From Parabacteroides sp. PH5-46 (GTDB lineage Bacteria > Bacteroidota > Bacteroidia > Bacteroidales > Tannerellaceae), in assembly GCF_029892785.1 (NCBI RefSeq), contig NZ_JARXXA010000013.1, positions 58,393 to 122,392 of the forward strand: a DNA stretch of 64,000 bases. The letters are read 5' to 3'. Shown here piece by piece: positions 38,126-47,151 of the stretch. Within the stretch, counting starts at the first letter, position 1. Every line of letters starts with the position of its first letter. The notes beneath the pieces were generated by a model. It did no database searches. It was not told the origin of the DNA and saw nothing but the letters and a program-made list of their open reading frames with translations. A program made the position numbers and the translations under genes.

Positions 38126-38992
38126 ATGAAAACAATTTTAGTTACCGGTGCCAATGGACAATTGGGTAGTTCACTCCGTTTGTTGTCCGGTCGTTTCAAA
38201 GATTTCAAATTCTTATTTACCGATATCGACACCCTGGATATATGCAATAAAGAGGCTGTTCTTGAATATGCAAAGACACATGCTGTAAAATACATTGTAA
38301 ATTGTGCGGCTTATACGGCTGTAGACAAAGCGGAAGACGAAGAAATACAGTGCTTGCGGATCAACCATGATGCCGTTCGCAACCTGGGAGAGGTAGCTAC
38401 GACTATTGGCGCCTGTATTATCCATATTTCTACCGACTATGTATTCGACGGTACAAACAGCGTTCCCTATGTAGAAACAGACTATACATGCCCAATGTCG
38501 GCCTACGGACGAACTAAACAGGCCGGAGAATTGATACTGAAAGCCGTTTGCCAGCAATATGCTATCATTCGGACAGCTTGGTTGTATTCTGAGTTTGGGA
38601 ATAACTTCGTAAAAACCATGATCCGCCTGGGAGAGGAACGGGATGAATTAAATGTAGTATTCGACCAAATCGGTACTCCTACTTACTCTGGCGACCTGGC
38701 TGTTGCTGTCCTGGCTATTATAGAATATTCGGAGAGAGAGAAATTTGTTCCGGGAACCTATCATTATTCCAACGAAGGGGTATGTAGCTGGTATGATTTT
38801 GCCTTGAAAATCTTCGAGATAAAAGGCATATCCTGCGAGGTATTCCCTATTGAAACAAAAGATTATCCTACAAAGGCTACCCGCCCGCATTACAGTGTAT
38901 TGAACAAACGTAAGATTAAGCAGACATATGGGTTGCAGATTCCGCACTGGGAAAAGAGCCTGCGGACTATGATAAACAAATTAAACGGCTAA
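38126..38992 (+). CDS. rfbD: dTDP-4-dehydrorhamnose reductase
   Basis: The last enzyme of dTDP-L-rhamnose synthesis, of the extended short-chain reductase family. It has the NAD(P)-binding GANGQLGSSLRLL, the region ISTDYVFDGTNSVPY and the catalytic YGRTKQAGE (Tyr, Lys). Its 288 residues are typical. The other rml genes are not nearby; in Bacteroidales a lone rfbD beside prfC is common in my memory. Confidence 0.93.
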   Translation: MKTILVTGANGQLGSSLRLLSGRFKDFKFLFTDIDTLDICNKEAVLEYAKTHAVKYIVNCAAYTAVDKAEDEEIQCLRINHDAVRNLGEVATTIGACIIHISTDYVFDGTNSVPYVETDYTCPMSAYGRTKQAGELILKAVCQQYAIIRTAWLYSEFGNNFVKTMIRLGEERDELNVVFDQIGTPTYSGDLAVAVLAIIEYSEREKFVPGTYHYSNEGVCSWYDFALKIFEIKGISCEVFPIETKDYPTKATRPHYSVLNKRKIKQTYGLQIPHWEKSLRTMINKLNG

Positions 38993-39001
38993 GCATCAAA
39001 C

Positions 39002-40579
39002 ATGGCATATTCAGAAGAGATACAAAAAAGGAGGACATTTGCAATCGTCAGCCACCCGGACGCGGGAAAAACAACATTAACAGAAAAACTTTTATTATTC
39101 GGAGGTGCCATCCATGTGGCAGGAGCCGTTAAGTCGAACAAAATCAAGAAAACAGCCACCTCCGACTGGATGGAGATAGAAAAGCAGAGAGGGATTTCTG
39201 TTGCTACATCCGTTATGGCCTTTGATTATTCCGACCATAAAATCAACATTCTTGACACGCCCGGTCACCAGGACTTTGCGGAAGACACCTTCCGTACACT
39301 AACGGCAGTAGACAGTGTTATCATCGTGATTGATATAGCCAAAGGGGTAGAAGCGCAAACCCGTAAACTGATGGAAGTATGCCGGATGCGTAAAACACCT
39401 GTTATTGTGTTTATCAACAAATTGGACCGGGATGGTAAAGACCCCTTCGACTTGCTGGACGAGATAGAAGAAGAACTACAAATAAAAGTTCGTCCCCTTA
39501 GCTGGCCGATTGATATGGGACAGCGCTTCAAAGGGGTGTACAACATCTTTGAAGAAAAGCTAGACCTTTACACTCCCAGCAAGCAGTACATGACAGAAAG
39601 CATAGAGTTTAAAGACATAAACAGCCCGGAGTTGGAAAATCATATTGATTCTCAGTTGGCAAGCAAGCTTCGCGAAGACATCGATTTGATACAGGGCGTA
39701 TATCCGGACTTCGACGTAAACACCTATCTGAAAGGGGATATCGCCCCTGTTTTCTTTGGCTCAGCGCTGAATAATTTCGGTGTAAAAGAGCTACTGGATT
39801 GCTTTATAAAAATAGCCCCCTCCCCTCGCCCGGTACAGGCTGTAGAACGGATAGTAGAACCGGAAGAAGAAAACTTTACCGGTTTTATCTTCAAGATACA
39901 TGCCAATATGGACCCTAACCACCGGAGTTGTATAGCATTCGTCAAGATATGTTCCGGACGTTTCGAGCGAAACGCCAACTACAAGCATGTCCGCTTCAAT
40001 AAACAGATGCGCTTCAGCAGCCCGACAGCCTTTATGGCTCAGAAAAAAGAAACGGTAGACGAAGCTTTTGCCGGAGACATCATCGGTCTTCCCGACACCG
40101 GAAACTTCAAGATCGGAGATACACTCACCGCCGGAGAAGAGTTACACTTTAAAGGACTCCCCAGCTTCTCACCCGAGATGTTCAAATACATCGAGAATGC
40201 CGACCCTATGAAAGCCAAGCAGTTGAACAAGGGTATCGAGCAGTTAATGGACGAAGGAGTTGCACAGTTGTTTACCAACCAGTTCAATGGCCGGAAGATC
40301 ATCGGCACGGTTGGCCAATTACAGTTCGAGGTAATTCAATACCGCTTGCTGCATGAATATGCTGCACAGTGTAAGTGGGAACCTATCAGCTTGTATAAGG
40401 CTTGCTGGATAGAAAGCGACAATGCACAGATGCTGGAAAACTTCAAGAAGCGCAAGATGCAATACATGGCATTGGATAAGGAAGGTCGCGACGTATATCT
40501 GGCTGACTCATCTTACGTATTGACAATGGCACAGCAAGACTTTCCGGATATTAAATTCCACTTTACTTCGGAATTCTAA
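39002..40579 (+). CDS. prfC: Peptide chain release factor 3
   Basis: A GTPase that recycles RF1/RF2 from terminated ribosomes. The 525 residues show G motifs [44 protein letters not shown] and [12 protein letters not shown], plus the RF3 C-terminal domain ([16 protein letters not shown]). It starts 9 bases after rfbD and meets the HAD gene end-to-end with no gap. Confidence 0.97.
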   Translation: MAYSEEIQKRRTFAIVSHPDAGKTTLTEKLLLFGGAIHVAGAVKSNKIKKTATSDWMEIEKQRGISVATSVMAFDYSDHKINILDTPGHQDFAEDTFRTLTAVDSVIIVIDIAKGVEAQTRKLMEVCRMRKTPVIVFINKLDRDGKDPFDLLDEIEEELQIKVRPLSWPIDMGQRFKGVYNIFEEKLDLYTPSKQYMTESIEFKDINSPELENHIDSQLASKLREDIDLIQGVYPDFDVNTYLKGDIAPVFFGSALNNFGVKELLDCFIKIAPSPRPVQAVERIVEPEEENFTGFIFKIHANMDPNHRSCIAFVKICSGRFERNANYKHVRFNKQMRFSSPTAFMAQKKETVDEAFAGDIIGLPDTGNFKIGDTLTAGEELHFKGLPSFSPEMFKYIENADPMKAKQLNKGIEQLMDEGVAQLFTNQFNGRKIIGTVGQLQFEVIQYRLLHEYAAQCKWEPISLYKACWIESDNAQMLENFKKRKMQYMALDKEGRDVYLADSSYVLTMAQQDFPDIKFHFTSEF

Positions 40580-41272
40580 TCAAAGAAATTGTTTGATTTC
40601 CGCCAAAGAGCGGACGGTATAGGTAGGTGTGAAACCACTTTCGGCTAGTCCTTCGGGATTGAGCCATAGCTGGTCTATCTTCGCGTTATGAGCCCCTACG
40701 ATGTCGGCATCCCAGCTGTCGCCAATCATCAGGGTTTCGCTCCGTCGCGAGTTTGTGTTGATCAAAGCATAATCAAATATCTCCTTATGAGGCTTTTGTA
40801 TATTGGCATCTTCCGATAGTATCATACGGTCGAAAAACGAAGCCAGACCCGAGTTACTCAGCTTCAGGAACTGCACCTCCCGGAATCCGTTGGATAATAT
40901 ATACAGTTTATACGAGGGGCGGAGATACTCCAACAGCTCAACGGCTCCCGGTATCAGGCGGGTTTTGGTGGTTGTCCGCTTCAGGAAATCATCATTCAAA
41001 CGTAGGGCCGACGCTACATCTTCTATTCCCTGAAAGCGCAATATATAGCGGAAACGTTCTACAATCAAGGTATTCCGGTCTATTTCATGATTCCGGTATT
41101 GCGCCCATAATTGCAGATTATGAGGCATATAAACATCATAGAAAGCCTCAAAGGAGTCGAACTGCTGATCAAAAAGATAATCAACATAGACCTCTTTGAG
41201 GCATTCTTTATTATTGTGATACGTATCCCAAAGGGTATCGTCCAGATCTATGAAAAGGTTTTTATATTTCAT
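40580..41272 (-). CDS. HAD-family phosphatase, YjjG-like nucleotidase
   Basis: A 230-residue HAD hydrolase with all four motifs: FIDLDDTLWDT (nucleophile Asp), LYILSNGFREVQ, the Lys in IQKPHKEIF and MIGDSWDADIVGA. The helical cap and sequence resemble YjjG-type pyrimidine nucleotidases, which dephosphorylate non-canonical nucleotides. The start codon overlaps the end of the coiled-coil lipoprotein gene by one base. Confidence 0.88.
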   Translation of the reverse strand: MKYKNLFIDLDDTLWDTYHNNKECLKEVYVDYLFDQQFDSFEAFYDVYMPHNLQLWAQYRNHEIDRNTLIVERFRYILRFQGIEDVASALRLNDDFLKRTTTKTRLIPGAVELLEYLRPSYKLYILSNGFREVQFLKLSNSGLASFFDRMILSEDANIQKPHKEIFDYALINTNSRRSETLMIGDSWDADIVGAHNAKIDQLWLNPEGLAESGFTPTYTVRSLAEIKQFL

Positions 41273-42144
41273 TATCCAACCTCTATCACCAGGTATTTAC
41301 CTAAGCTCCAGAACGATTTAACATCTGTAATTTTAAATGTGATATTTCCCTCTCCGTCTTTTACGAACTCATATGATCCGTCGGGGTGATTGGATTTCAG
41401 CTTGGCTTTCCCTGCAAACAAAGGTATTTCTGTTACTTCACGCACATCGATAGAAATGAAATAATCTCTGTTGAAGCCGTCCTGAAGCACTTTAGATTTA
41501 GCAAACAGGCCGCCTCCCGTAAGGATTTTCTGACTTTTCAGTTCTTTTGAAGTACCAAAGCAATAATAAGCTGTATTCAGCGCTTTATCCTGTGCTTTCA
41601 GCTTTTCGGCTTGTACGGCACTGGTAGCAGAAAGATCTTCAATATTCTCATTCAGAGATGATACCATATCATCCAATTCTCTGATACGAACATTCTTCTT
41701 TGCCAGGTCTTCCTGCAAAGCTACAACCATGGTAGCTTTCTGGTCGAGTTCGGCTGTCAGACGGTCTATTGTCTTCCGCAAAGCAGCAGATTGAACATTA
41801 CTTTTTTTCAGGCGGTCTTCCAATTGGCTGATCTGCTCCTTGTTTTTGCTCAAGGTTTCACGGATCAACTCCATGTTTTTCCGGATCTGTTCGCGGGCAG
41901 TAGGTGTTAGTTCTCCACCCTTTTGCTGCTGCATATTCAGATAGTTTTCCGCATCCCGAATAGACTGAAAATCAGCTTCAATATCATTCAAGATAGACAA
42001 CATCTCATTTATTTCGGAAGCATTCTTAGCATTCTCTATTTGCAGAGAATCATTTTCTGCTTTCAGCTGCTTATACTGCTTTGAATTCTCAACACAAGAC
42101 GTCAGCACAACAGCACAAATACAAGCCAATACTACTCTTTTCAT
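41272..42144 (-). CDS. Coiled-coil lipoprotein of unknown function
   Basis: A 290-residue protein with a lipobox (AVVLTSC, Cys17). Residues 24-190 form a long coiled coil (KQLKAENDSLQIENAKNASE, LSKNKEQISQLEDRLKKSN). A C-terminal beta-rich domain of about 90 residues follows (YYCFGTSKELKSQKILTGGG). I do not recognise a named family, though similar proteins seem common in Bacteroidales. It is third in an operon led by the 189-residue protein and rsmI. Confidence 0.75.
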   Translation of the reverse strand: MKRVVLACICAVVLTSCVENSKQYKQLKAENDSLQIENAKNASEINEMLSILNDIEADFQSIRDAENYLNMQQQKGGELTPTAREQIRKNMELIRETLSKNKEQISQLEDRLKKSNVQSAALRKTIDRLTAELDQKATMVVALQEDLAKKNVRIRELDDMVSSLNENIEDLSATSAVQAEKLKAQDKALNTAYYCFGTSKELKSQKILTGGGLFAKSKVLQDGFNRDYFISIDVREVTEIPLFAGKAKLKSNHPDGSYEFVKDGEGNITFKITDVKSFWSLGKYLVIEVG

Positions 42145-42161
42145 GTTCTCTTTGTTTTAAT

Positions 42162-42869
42162 TTAAACTTTTACTTTATCCTCTTTCTTATCCCGGCCTTC
42201 CTTCAGACCTTCTACTACTATAACAATTTCACCCTTAGGTTCGTTCACCGTAAAGTGGTTTGCAACCTCTTCCAATGAACCCCGAACCGTTTCTTCATAC
42301 AATTTAGATATCTCGCGAGAAACGGACACCTGCCGCTCCAGCCCGAAATACTCCCCCATCTGTGTCAATGACTTAACCAAGCGGAAAGGAGATTCATACA
42401 AGATGATCGTACGAGGCTCTACAGCTAATTCCTTCAAGCGGGTTTGCCTCCCTTTCTTCTGCGGAAGGAAGCCTTCAAAGCAAAACTTATCGCTCGGCAG
42501 GCCGGATACCACCAATGCCGGAACAAAAGCCGTTGCACCGGGTAAGCACTCTACTTCTACTCCCTGCCTGACACATTCGCGCACCAGCATAAAGCCCGGA
42601 TCCGAGATGGAAGGGGTACCGGCATCCGACACCAAGGCGATAGTCTCTCCGCCCAGGATGCGGTTAGCCAACTGTTCTACAGTCTTATGCTCATTAAACT
42701 TATGGTGGGACTGCATTCTGTTCTGTATCTCAAAATGCTTTAACAGAAAACCGGTTGTTCGTGTATCTTCCGCCAGAATAAGGTCGGCCTCTTTCAATAC
42801 ACGAAGCGCCCGAAGCGTTATATCCTCCAGGTTGCCGACAGGGGTTGGTACAACGATCAGCTTTGCCAT
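42162..42869 (-). CDS. rsmI: 16S rRNA 2'-O-methyltransferase RsmI
   Basis: Methylates C1402 of 16S rRNA. The tetrapyrrole-methylase fold is shown by VVPTPVGNLEDITLRAL near the N terminus, ADLILAEDTRTT, the SAM-binding ALVSDAGTPSISDPGF, and LPGATAFVPALVVSGLP. The 235 residues are a little shorter than the E. coli protein, as usual in Bacteroidetes. Confidence 0.95.
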   Translation of the reverse strand: MAKLIVVPTPVGNLEDITLRALRVLKEADLILAEDTRTTGFLLKHFEIQNRMQSHHKFNEHKTVEQLANRILGGETIALVSDAGTPSISDPGFMLVRECVRQGVEVECLPGATAFVPALVVSGLPSDKFCFEGFLPQKKGRQTRLKELAVEPRTIILYESPFRLVKSLTQMGEYFGLERQVSVSREISKLYEETVRGSLEEVANHFTVNEPKGEIVIVVEGLKEGRDKKEDKVKV

Positions 42870-42882
42870 AAACGGTTTATTT

Positions 42883-43452
42883 TCAAGAAAAACGCTTCTC
42901 CAGTAATTTCACAAACTCGGATACAATGGGACTATCTACTTCCCAGTTCAGTTTATTATTCAGATAATCAATAGAATCCTCATACGAATGAAGTTCATTA
43001 AGATCCGATATTACTTTATTCATCTTGGCTTCATCTCCGCTAAACAGCTCGCGACGGAAATAAAAATGATCATTCAAACTAAAGGCTTTTCTGAAGTCCA
43101 AAAGATTCTTTTTCTCAAGTACATCGTTCAGAGATACAGATGTTTTCTCCATCACTTCCGCATGTACTGGTTCAGGTATCACCTCCGGAACAGGTTCCGG
43201 CTCAGGTGCAGGAAGCGGCTCCGGACGGGGTATTTCCCTTATCATCTCCTGATACTCTTCCATCTGTTTACGCATCAGTTCTACCTGTTCACCTTCAAGC
43301 GTATGCAGGTCTTTCAATATCTTATGCGTTAAATCAAACGTCTGGCTAAAGAAAGACACAGGATATACTTCCGCATCACGTATCCCGGCCACTATTTTCT
43401 CCAGTTCCCTTATATCCAGTAACAGATAATCTATTCTCTCTTTATTACCCAT
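42883..43452 (-). CDS. Conserved hypothetical protein with a Pro-Glu-rich linker
   Basis: A 189-residue soluble protein. Residues 1-70 are helical (KERIDYLLLDIRELEKIVAG). Residues about 75-98 are a Pro-Glu-rich linker (PEPLPAPEPEPVPEVIPEP). The C-terminal part (DFRKAFSLNDHFYFRRELF) is helical again and holds a motif common in Bacteroidales. The two-domain-plus-linker form suggests a scaffold. It leads an operon with rsmI, a lipoprotein and a HAD enzyme; its role is unknown. Confidence 0.7.
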   Translation of the reverse strand: MGNKERIDYLLLDIRELEKIVAGIRDAEVYPVSFFSQTFDLTHKILKDLHTLEGEQVELMRKQMEEYQEMIREIPRPEPLPAPEPEPVPEVIPEPVHAEVMEKTSVSLNDVLEKKNLLDFRKAFSLNDHFYFRRELFSGDEAKMNKVISDLNELHSYEDSIDYLNNKLNWEVDSPIVSEFVKLLEKRFS

Positions 43453-43483
43453 ATTGTAAAAACCTTAAAACATATCAACGCGA

Positions 43484-43491
43484 CAAATATA
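43484..43491 (-). promoter_or_regulatory. -7 promoter element for the rsmI operon
   Basis: Minus-strand TATATTTG matches TAnnTTTG, 31 bases before the start of the 189-residue protein. Confidence 0.6.
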
Positions 43492-43538
43492 CATGATAAA
43501 TAGCGATTAACGGATATTCTGTCTGAAATATTTCTAAG

Positions 43539-43620
43539 TCCCACAATTGTTGAACTCATGTTCTACAATTGTTGAACACAAGTTCTACATATGTAGAACA
43601 TGAGTTCAACAACTGTGGGA
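43539..43620. repeat. Large intergenic palindrome, ACAATTGTTGAAC type
   Basis: Arms of 28 bases (43539-43566 and 43593-43620) match at 27 positions when one is inverted. The loop holds a further direct half-unit (ACAATTGTTGAAC at 43565-43577) that repeats the start of the left arm. The order of direct, direct, inverted half-units is the same as in the GCATGCG elements, though the sequence differs. It separates the helicase gene from the rsmI operon and could end the helicase transcript. Confidence 0.85.
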
Positions 43621-43628
43621 TTTCAAAG

Positions 43629-45044
43629 TTAATTCAAAAAATCTTTCGGAAGATTGACCAGATACAGGTTCTTGGTCGCACGAGTTATAGCGGTGTACAG
43701 CCATCGGTAGAAGTCTTCACCCAGCATCTCTTCAGACAGGTAGCCGACATCGAGAAAAACATTCTCCCACTGTCCACCCTGTGCCTTATGGCAGGTAACG
43801 GCATAGGCATATTTTACCTGTACGGCATTATAATAAGGATCGGCTTTCATCTTTTTCATTTTCTCTGCTTTTGTAGACAGATCAGCATAGTCTTCCAATA
43901 TGGTAAAGAACAGTTTATCGTTCTGTTCGCGCGACAAAGCAGGGGTTTCCAGTTGCAGGGTATCAAGCAATATTTTCATATCGGCTTCCAGGTCATAATC
44001 CTGAAAATAGACTGTCACATCTGCAAAGCGAAATCCGTATAGCTCAGTTGTTTTCCGGACACGCAATACCCGTACGATCTCACCGTTTGCTATGAAATCG
44101 ATCTCTTTATTATCTGTCGTCCAGAAATAGTTGTTTTTCGCCACCAGCAGCCAGTCGCCCGATGTCAGTTCTTCCTCCCTGTAGAGGATGCGGTTTCGTA
44201 TCCCGTTATTGTAAATATTTGCCCGTTTATTGGAGCGGACAACAATCATGGTTTCGTCCATCCCGTCCCTGTCATATGCCGACGAAATAGTTTCTATCAG
44301 CTCATCACCTGTTATATAGTGGATGTCAGCATAGCCTTCTATCCTTAGTTTTGGAAAAATATCCACCCTTTGCTTACGAAGCGCCTCCCGCAAAAGGGTG
44401 GCATTATACAAGATGCCCGAAACGTCATTTTGACGTACCACCTGAGTAAGGGTTCTTGTTTCTACCTGCAGATTATATCCCTGAAGAATGGACGGATTCA
44501 GCGCCGGGCTCTCCGTCTGCATAACAGGAGGAAGCTGTGCCTCATCCCCCATCAGTATCATCCGGCAATTTTCTCCCGAGTAAACATACTGGATCAGGTC
44601 GTCCAGCAAGCGCCCACTTCCGAACACATAAGAGTCGAGTCCCTGGTTGGCTATCATAGAAGCTTCATCTACGATAAAAATCGTATCTTTATGCAGATTA
44701 TCAGAAGGCATAAAGCCTGTAGGCTCGTTGGAAAAGGCCTTCTGGCGGTATATTTTCTTGTGAATCGTAAAAGCGGCATGGCCTGCATAGCCGGAAAAAA
44801 CCTTTGCCGCGCGTCCTGTAGGAGCCAGCAGAACGGTTTTTTGCTTCAAGTCTGTCAAGGTTTTAACCAAGGCTCCAACCAGTGAAGTTTTACCCGTACC
44901 GGCATAGCCTTTCAGCAGAAATAAAGAATCTGCATCCTGCGACAAGAGGAAATCCGAAAGCGATTTTAACGCTTCCATCTGGTCAGCCGTCGGTTCAAAA
45001 GGGAAATTAGTCAGAATTTGTTGTGTTAAATAGCTATTTATCAT
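43629..45044 (-). CDS. ATP-dependent DNA helicase, RecD/Pif1-like superfamily 1B
   Basis: A 471-residue helicase core. Visible motifs are Walker A LLKGYAGTGKTSLVGAL (near residue 45), Walker B FIVDEASMI, motif III LMGDEAQLPPV, and the C-terminal VTCHKAQGGQWENVFLDV and LYTAITRATKNLYLV of UvrD_C_2. It lacks the N-terminal extension of RecD2, so it is the short form frequent in Bacteroidetes. The ATG at 45044 is preferred; a GTG three codons earlier is the alternative. Confidence 0.9.
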   Translation of the reverse strand: MINSYLTQQILTNFPFEPTADQMEALKSLSDFLLSQDADSLFLLKGYAGTGKTSLVGALVKTLTDLKQKTVLLAPTGRAAKVFSGYAGHAAFTIHKKIYRQKAFSNEPTGFMPSDNLHKDTIFIVDEASMIANQGLDSYVFGSGRLLDDLIQYVYSGENCRMILMGDEAQLPPVMQTESPALNPSILQGYNLQVETRTLTQVVRQNDVSGILYNATLLREALRKQRVDIFPKLRIEGYADIHYITGDELIETISSAYDRDGMDETMIVVRSNKRANIYNNGIRNRILYREEELTSGDWLLVAKNNYFWTTDNKEIDFIANGEIVRVLRVRKTTELYGFRFADVTVYFQDYDLEADMKILLDTLQLETPALSREQNDKLFFTILEDYADLSTKAEKMKKMKADPYYNAVQVKYAYAVTCHKAQGGQWENVFLDVGYLSEEMLGEDFYRWLYTAITRATKNLYLVNLPKDFLN

Positions 45045-45095
45045 TTTACACACAATAATTTTTGCGATAAAGGTAGCGTATTTAAGATTCTTTCT

Positions 45096-45103
45096 TAAAT
45101 TTG
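45096..45103 (+). promoter_or_regulatory. -7 promoter element for the hypothetical-DUF3822-rsmD unit
   Basis: TAAATTTG matches TAnnTTTG, 34 bases before the start at 45138. Confidence 0.5.
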
Positions 45104-45137
45104 CCGAACGAAATAAATTATAAAAGCAATATACACC

Positions 45138-45764
45138 ATGAAAGTTACATTGAAAATTTTACTTGTAGCAGCTGTCCTATTATTGACTTACATGTGTTAC
45201 AGGAGTATCAAGACACCAATGGAATTCGATGCCGAAAAAGAGACACGCGAAAAGGCAATCATTAGCCGTTTAATCGATATTCGTAAAGCTCAGCTCGAAT
45301 ACAAAAACGTGTACAAAGAACATGCCGGTTCGTTCGACGATCTTATCAAATTTCTGGATGAAAAGAAATTGCCATTCCTGAATAAGGTAGGTGTTCTAAC
45401 CGACGAACAGTTGGAAAAAGGTATGACAGAACAAGAAGCTGTAAAGAAAGGATTGATCAAACGTGACACTTTCTGGGTATTGGCTAAAGATACATTATTC
45501 AGCCCGACTTATAACTCTGCCGACTTACGCTACGTTCCGGGAACACAAAAACAGTTCAACATGGATACTGCCACGCTTACTTCAGGTGCAGGTTATACCA
45601 TCAAAGTATTTGAAGCCAACGTAAATTACAATGACTATCTGGGAGATCTTGACAAGCAATTGCTTCTGAACTTGGAAGACAAAGCCGAAAAACAAAGCAA
45701 ATTCCCCGGATTACGTGTTGGTTCTCTGACAGAAATTAACAACAACGCAGGTAACTGGGAATAA
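45138..45764 (+). CDS. Membrane-anchored conserved hypothetical protein
   Basis: A 208-residue protein with one N-terminal membrane helix (LKILLVAAVLLLTYMCY) and a long extracytoplasmic part beginning with a helix (KETREKAIISRLIDIRKAQL). An N-terminal anchor running into an amphipathic helix recalls type II pseudopilins, but the rest does not resemble one I know. It is first in a unit with DUF3822 and rsmD. Function unknown. Confidence 0.7.
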   Translation: MKVTLKILLVAAVLLLTYMCYRSIKTPMEFDAEKETREKAIISRLIDIRKAQLEYKNVYKEHAGSFDDLIKFLDEKKLPFLNKVGVLTDEQLEKGMTEQEAVKKGLIKRDTFWVLAKDTLFSPTYNSADLRYVPGTQKQFNMDTATLTSGAGYTIKVFEANVNYNDYLGDLDKQLLLNLEDKAEKQSKFPGLRVGSLTEINNNAGNWE

Positions 45765-45778
45765 TAAAATCAACGATA

Positions 45779-46606
45779 ATGACTATCAGTATTCCTGATA
45801 CGTTCACGCTTGATCATTCGGAAAATTATATAATGTCCATCCGGCTCTGGTCGGGTGGACTTTCTTTTTCGGCTTACCACCCGCAGGAAGCCCAGAGCTT
45901 TATTTATCGCGAAATAACATTCGACCGGCATACTCCTTATATCACATCACTAAAGGAGCTATTCTTTGCCAATGAGCTATTTGCCTGGAATTACAAACGG
46001 ACATACGTCTTGTATGTTTCCCCCCAATATACACTTGTGCCGAAGGAGGTATTTGTAGAAAAAGAGAAAGAAACGCTAATGTCTTTTACGTTTTCCTCAC
46101 GGGAAAAACGTACGATGTCAAACCCGATAAAAGATGAACAGGCCGAACTGTTATTCGACCTGAACGAAGATATCTTTGAGTTTTGCTCCCGTTCGCTAAC
46201 CAACCCTATATTCATTCATCACGTCACACCATTGCTTATCACCTTAAAAAGGCAAAGCCTTACAGACAAGCAGAAACAAACATCGGTTGTTATACACAAA
46301 CGCATGATTGATATCATTTGTTTTGCCGAAGGGCAGTTGCTCTTTGCCAATTCCTTTATGTATGAACAGGCCGACGATTTGTTATATTATATATTATACG
46401 TATGGAGACAGACCCGTATGGATCAGCTACACGATCGCCTCTCCTTATCGGGAGAAACAGCCTTGTGTAACGAAATTGCACATAAGTTACAGACCTATTT
46501 GCAACATATCGGACAAATAGAGATTCCCTCCGAAGCCTATCTGCTGGGAGGTGAGATACTGCAAGCTCCTATTGATCAACTATTTTTATCAGTATGCGAA
46601 TTATAA
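45779..46606 (+). CDS. DUF3822 family protein
   Basis: A 275-residue protein resembling DUF3822, a Bacteroidetes family with an actin-like ATPase-type outline and no known role. Typical regions are NYIMSIRLWSGGLSFSAY and RMIDIICFAEGQLLFANSF. It lies 14 bases after the membrane protein gene and overlaps rsmD by 13 bases, so it is translationally coupled to it. Confidence 0.82.
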   Translation: MTISIPDTFTLDHSENYIMSIRLWSGGLSFSAYHPQEAQSFIYREITFDRHTPYITSLKELFFANELFAWNYKRTYVLYVSPQYTLVPKEVFVEKEKETLMSFTFSSREKRTMSNPIKDEQAELLFDLNEDIFEFCSRSLTNPIFIHHVTPLLITLKRQSLTDKQKQTSVVIHKRMIDIICFAEGQLLFANSFMYEQADDLLYYILYVWRQTRMDQLHDRLSLSGETALCNEIAHKLQTYLQHIGQIEIPSEAYLLGGEILQAPIDQLFLSVCEL

Positions 46607-47151
46607 GTGGAAAATACGGCAGACGGAGATTTGATGTTCCTTCTTCTTTCAAAGCACGTCCGACAACCGACTTTGCAAAAGAAAACATCTTCAATGTACT
46701 TGGCAACTTGTTCGCCTGGGAAGGCGTGGAGGCCTTAGACCTATTTGCCGGAACAGGTAGTATCTCTTTCGAGCTTCTTTCCCGTGGCTGCCGGAAGGTT
46801 ACGGCTGTTGAGCAGAACAACGCGCATGCCGCTTTTATCCGCAAAGTAGCCAACGAACTCCAAACCAAAGACCTGCATCTGATACGCGGAGACGTATTCC
46901 GCTACCTCCACTCGGCTCCGAAAGAGCATTTCGACTTTATCTTTGCAGATCCCCCATACAACCTTAAAGAATTGGCAGAGGTTCCTACTCTTGTTTTTGA
47001 GAGGGATTTACTCCGCCAAGAAGGCATCTTTGTGATGGAACACCCCAAAGAGTACGACTTTTCCAACCTGCCTTACTTCAATCAGCGGCGGGTATATGGC
47101 TCGGTAAATTTCAGTGTTTTTATTAAAGAAGAGGAGAGAAAAGACGCATAA
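46594..47151 (+). CDS. rsmD: 16S rRNA guanine-N2 methyltransferase RsmD
   Basis: Methylates G966 of 16S rRNA. The 185 residues show MRIISGKYGRRRFDVP, RPTTDFAKENIFNVL, the SAM motif ALDLFAGTGSISFELLSRG and the catalytic FADPPYNL. It overlaps DUF3822 at its start. Its last 29 bases overlap the end of the converging cls gene. Confidence 0.95.
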   Translation: MRIISGKYGRRRFDVPSSFKARPTTDFAKENIFNVLGNLFAWEGVEALDLFAGTGSISFELLSRGCRKVTAVEQNNAHAAFIRKVANELQTKDLHLIRGDVFRYLHSAPKEHFDFIFADPPYNLKELAEVPTLVFERDLLRQEGIFVMEHPKEYDFSNLPYFNQRRVYGSVNFSVFIKEEERKDA

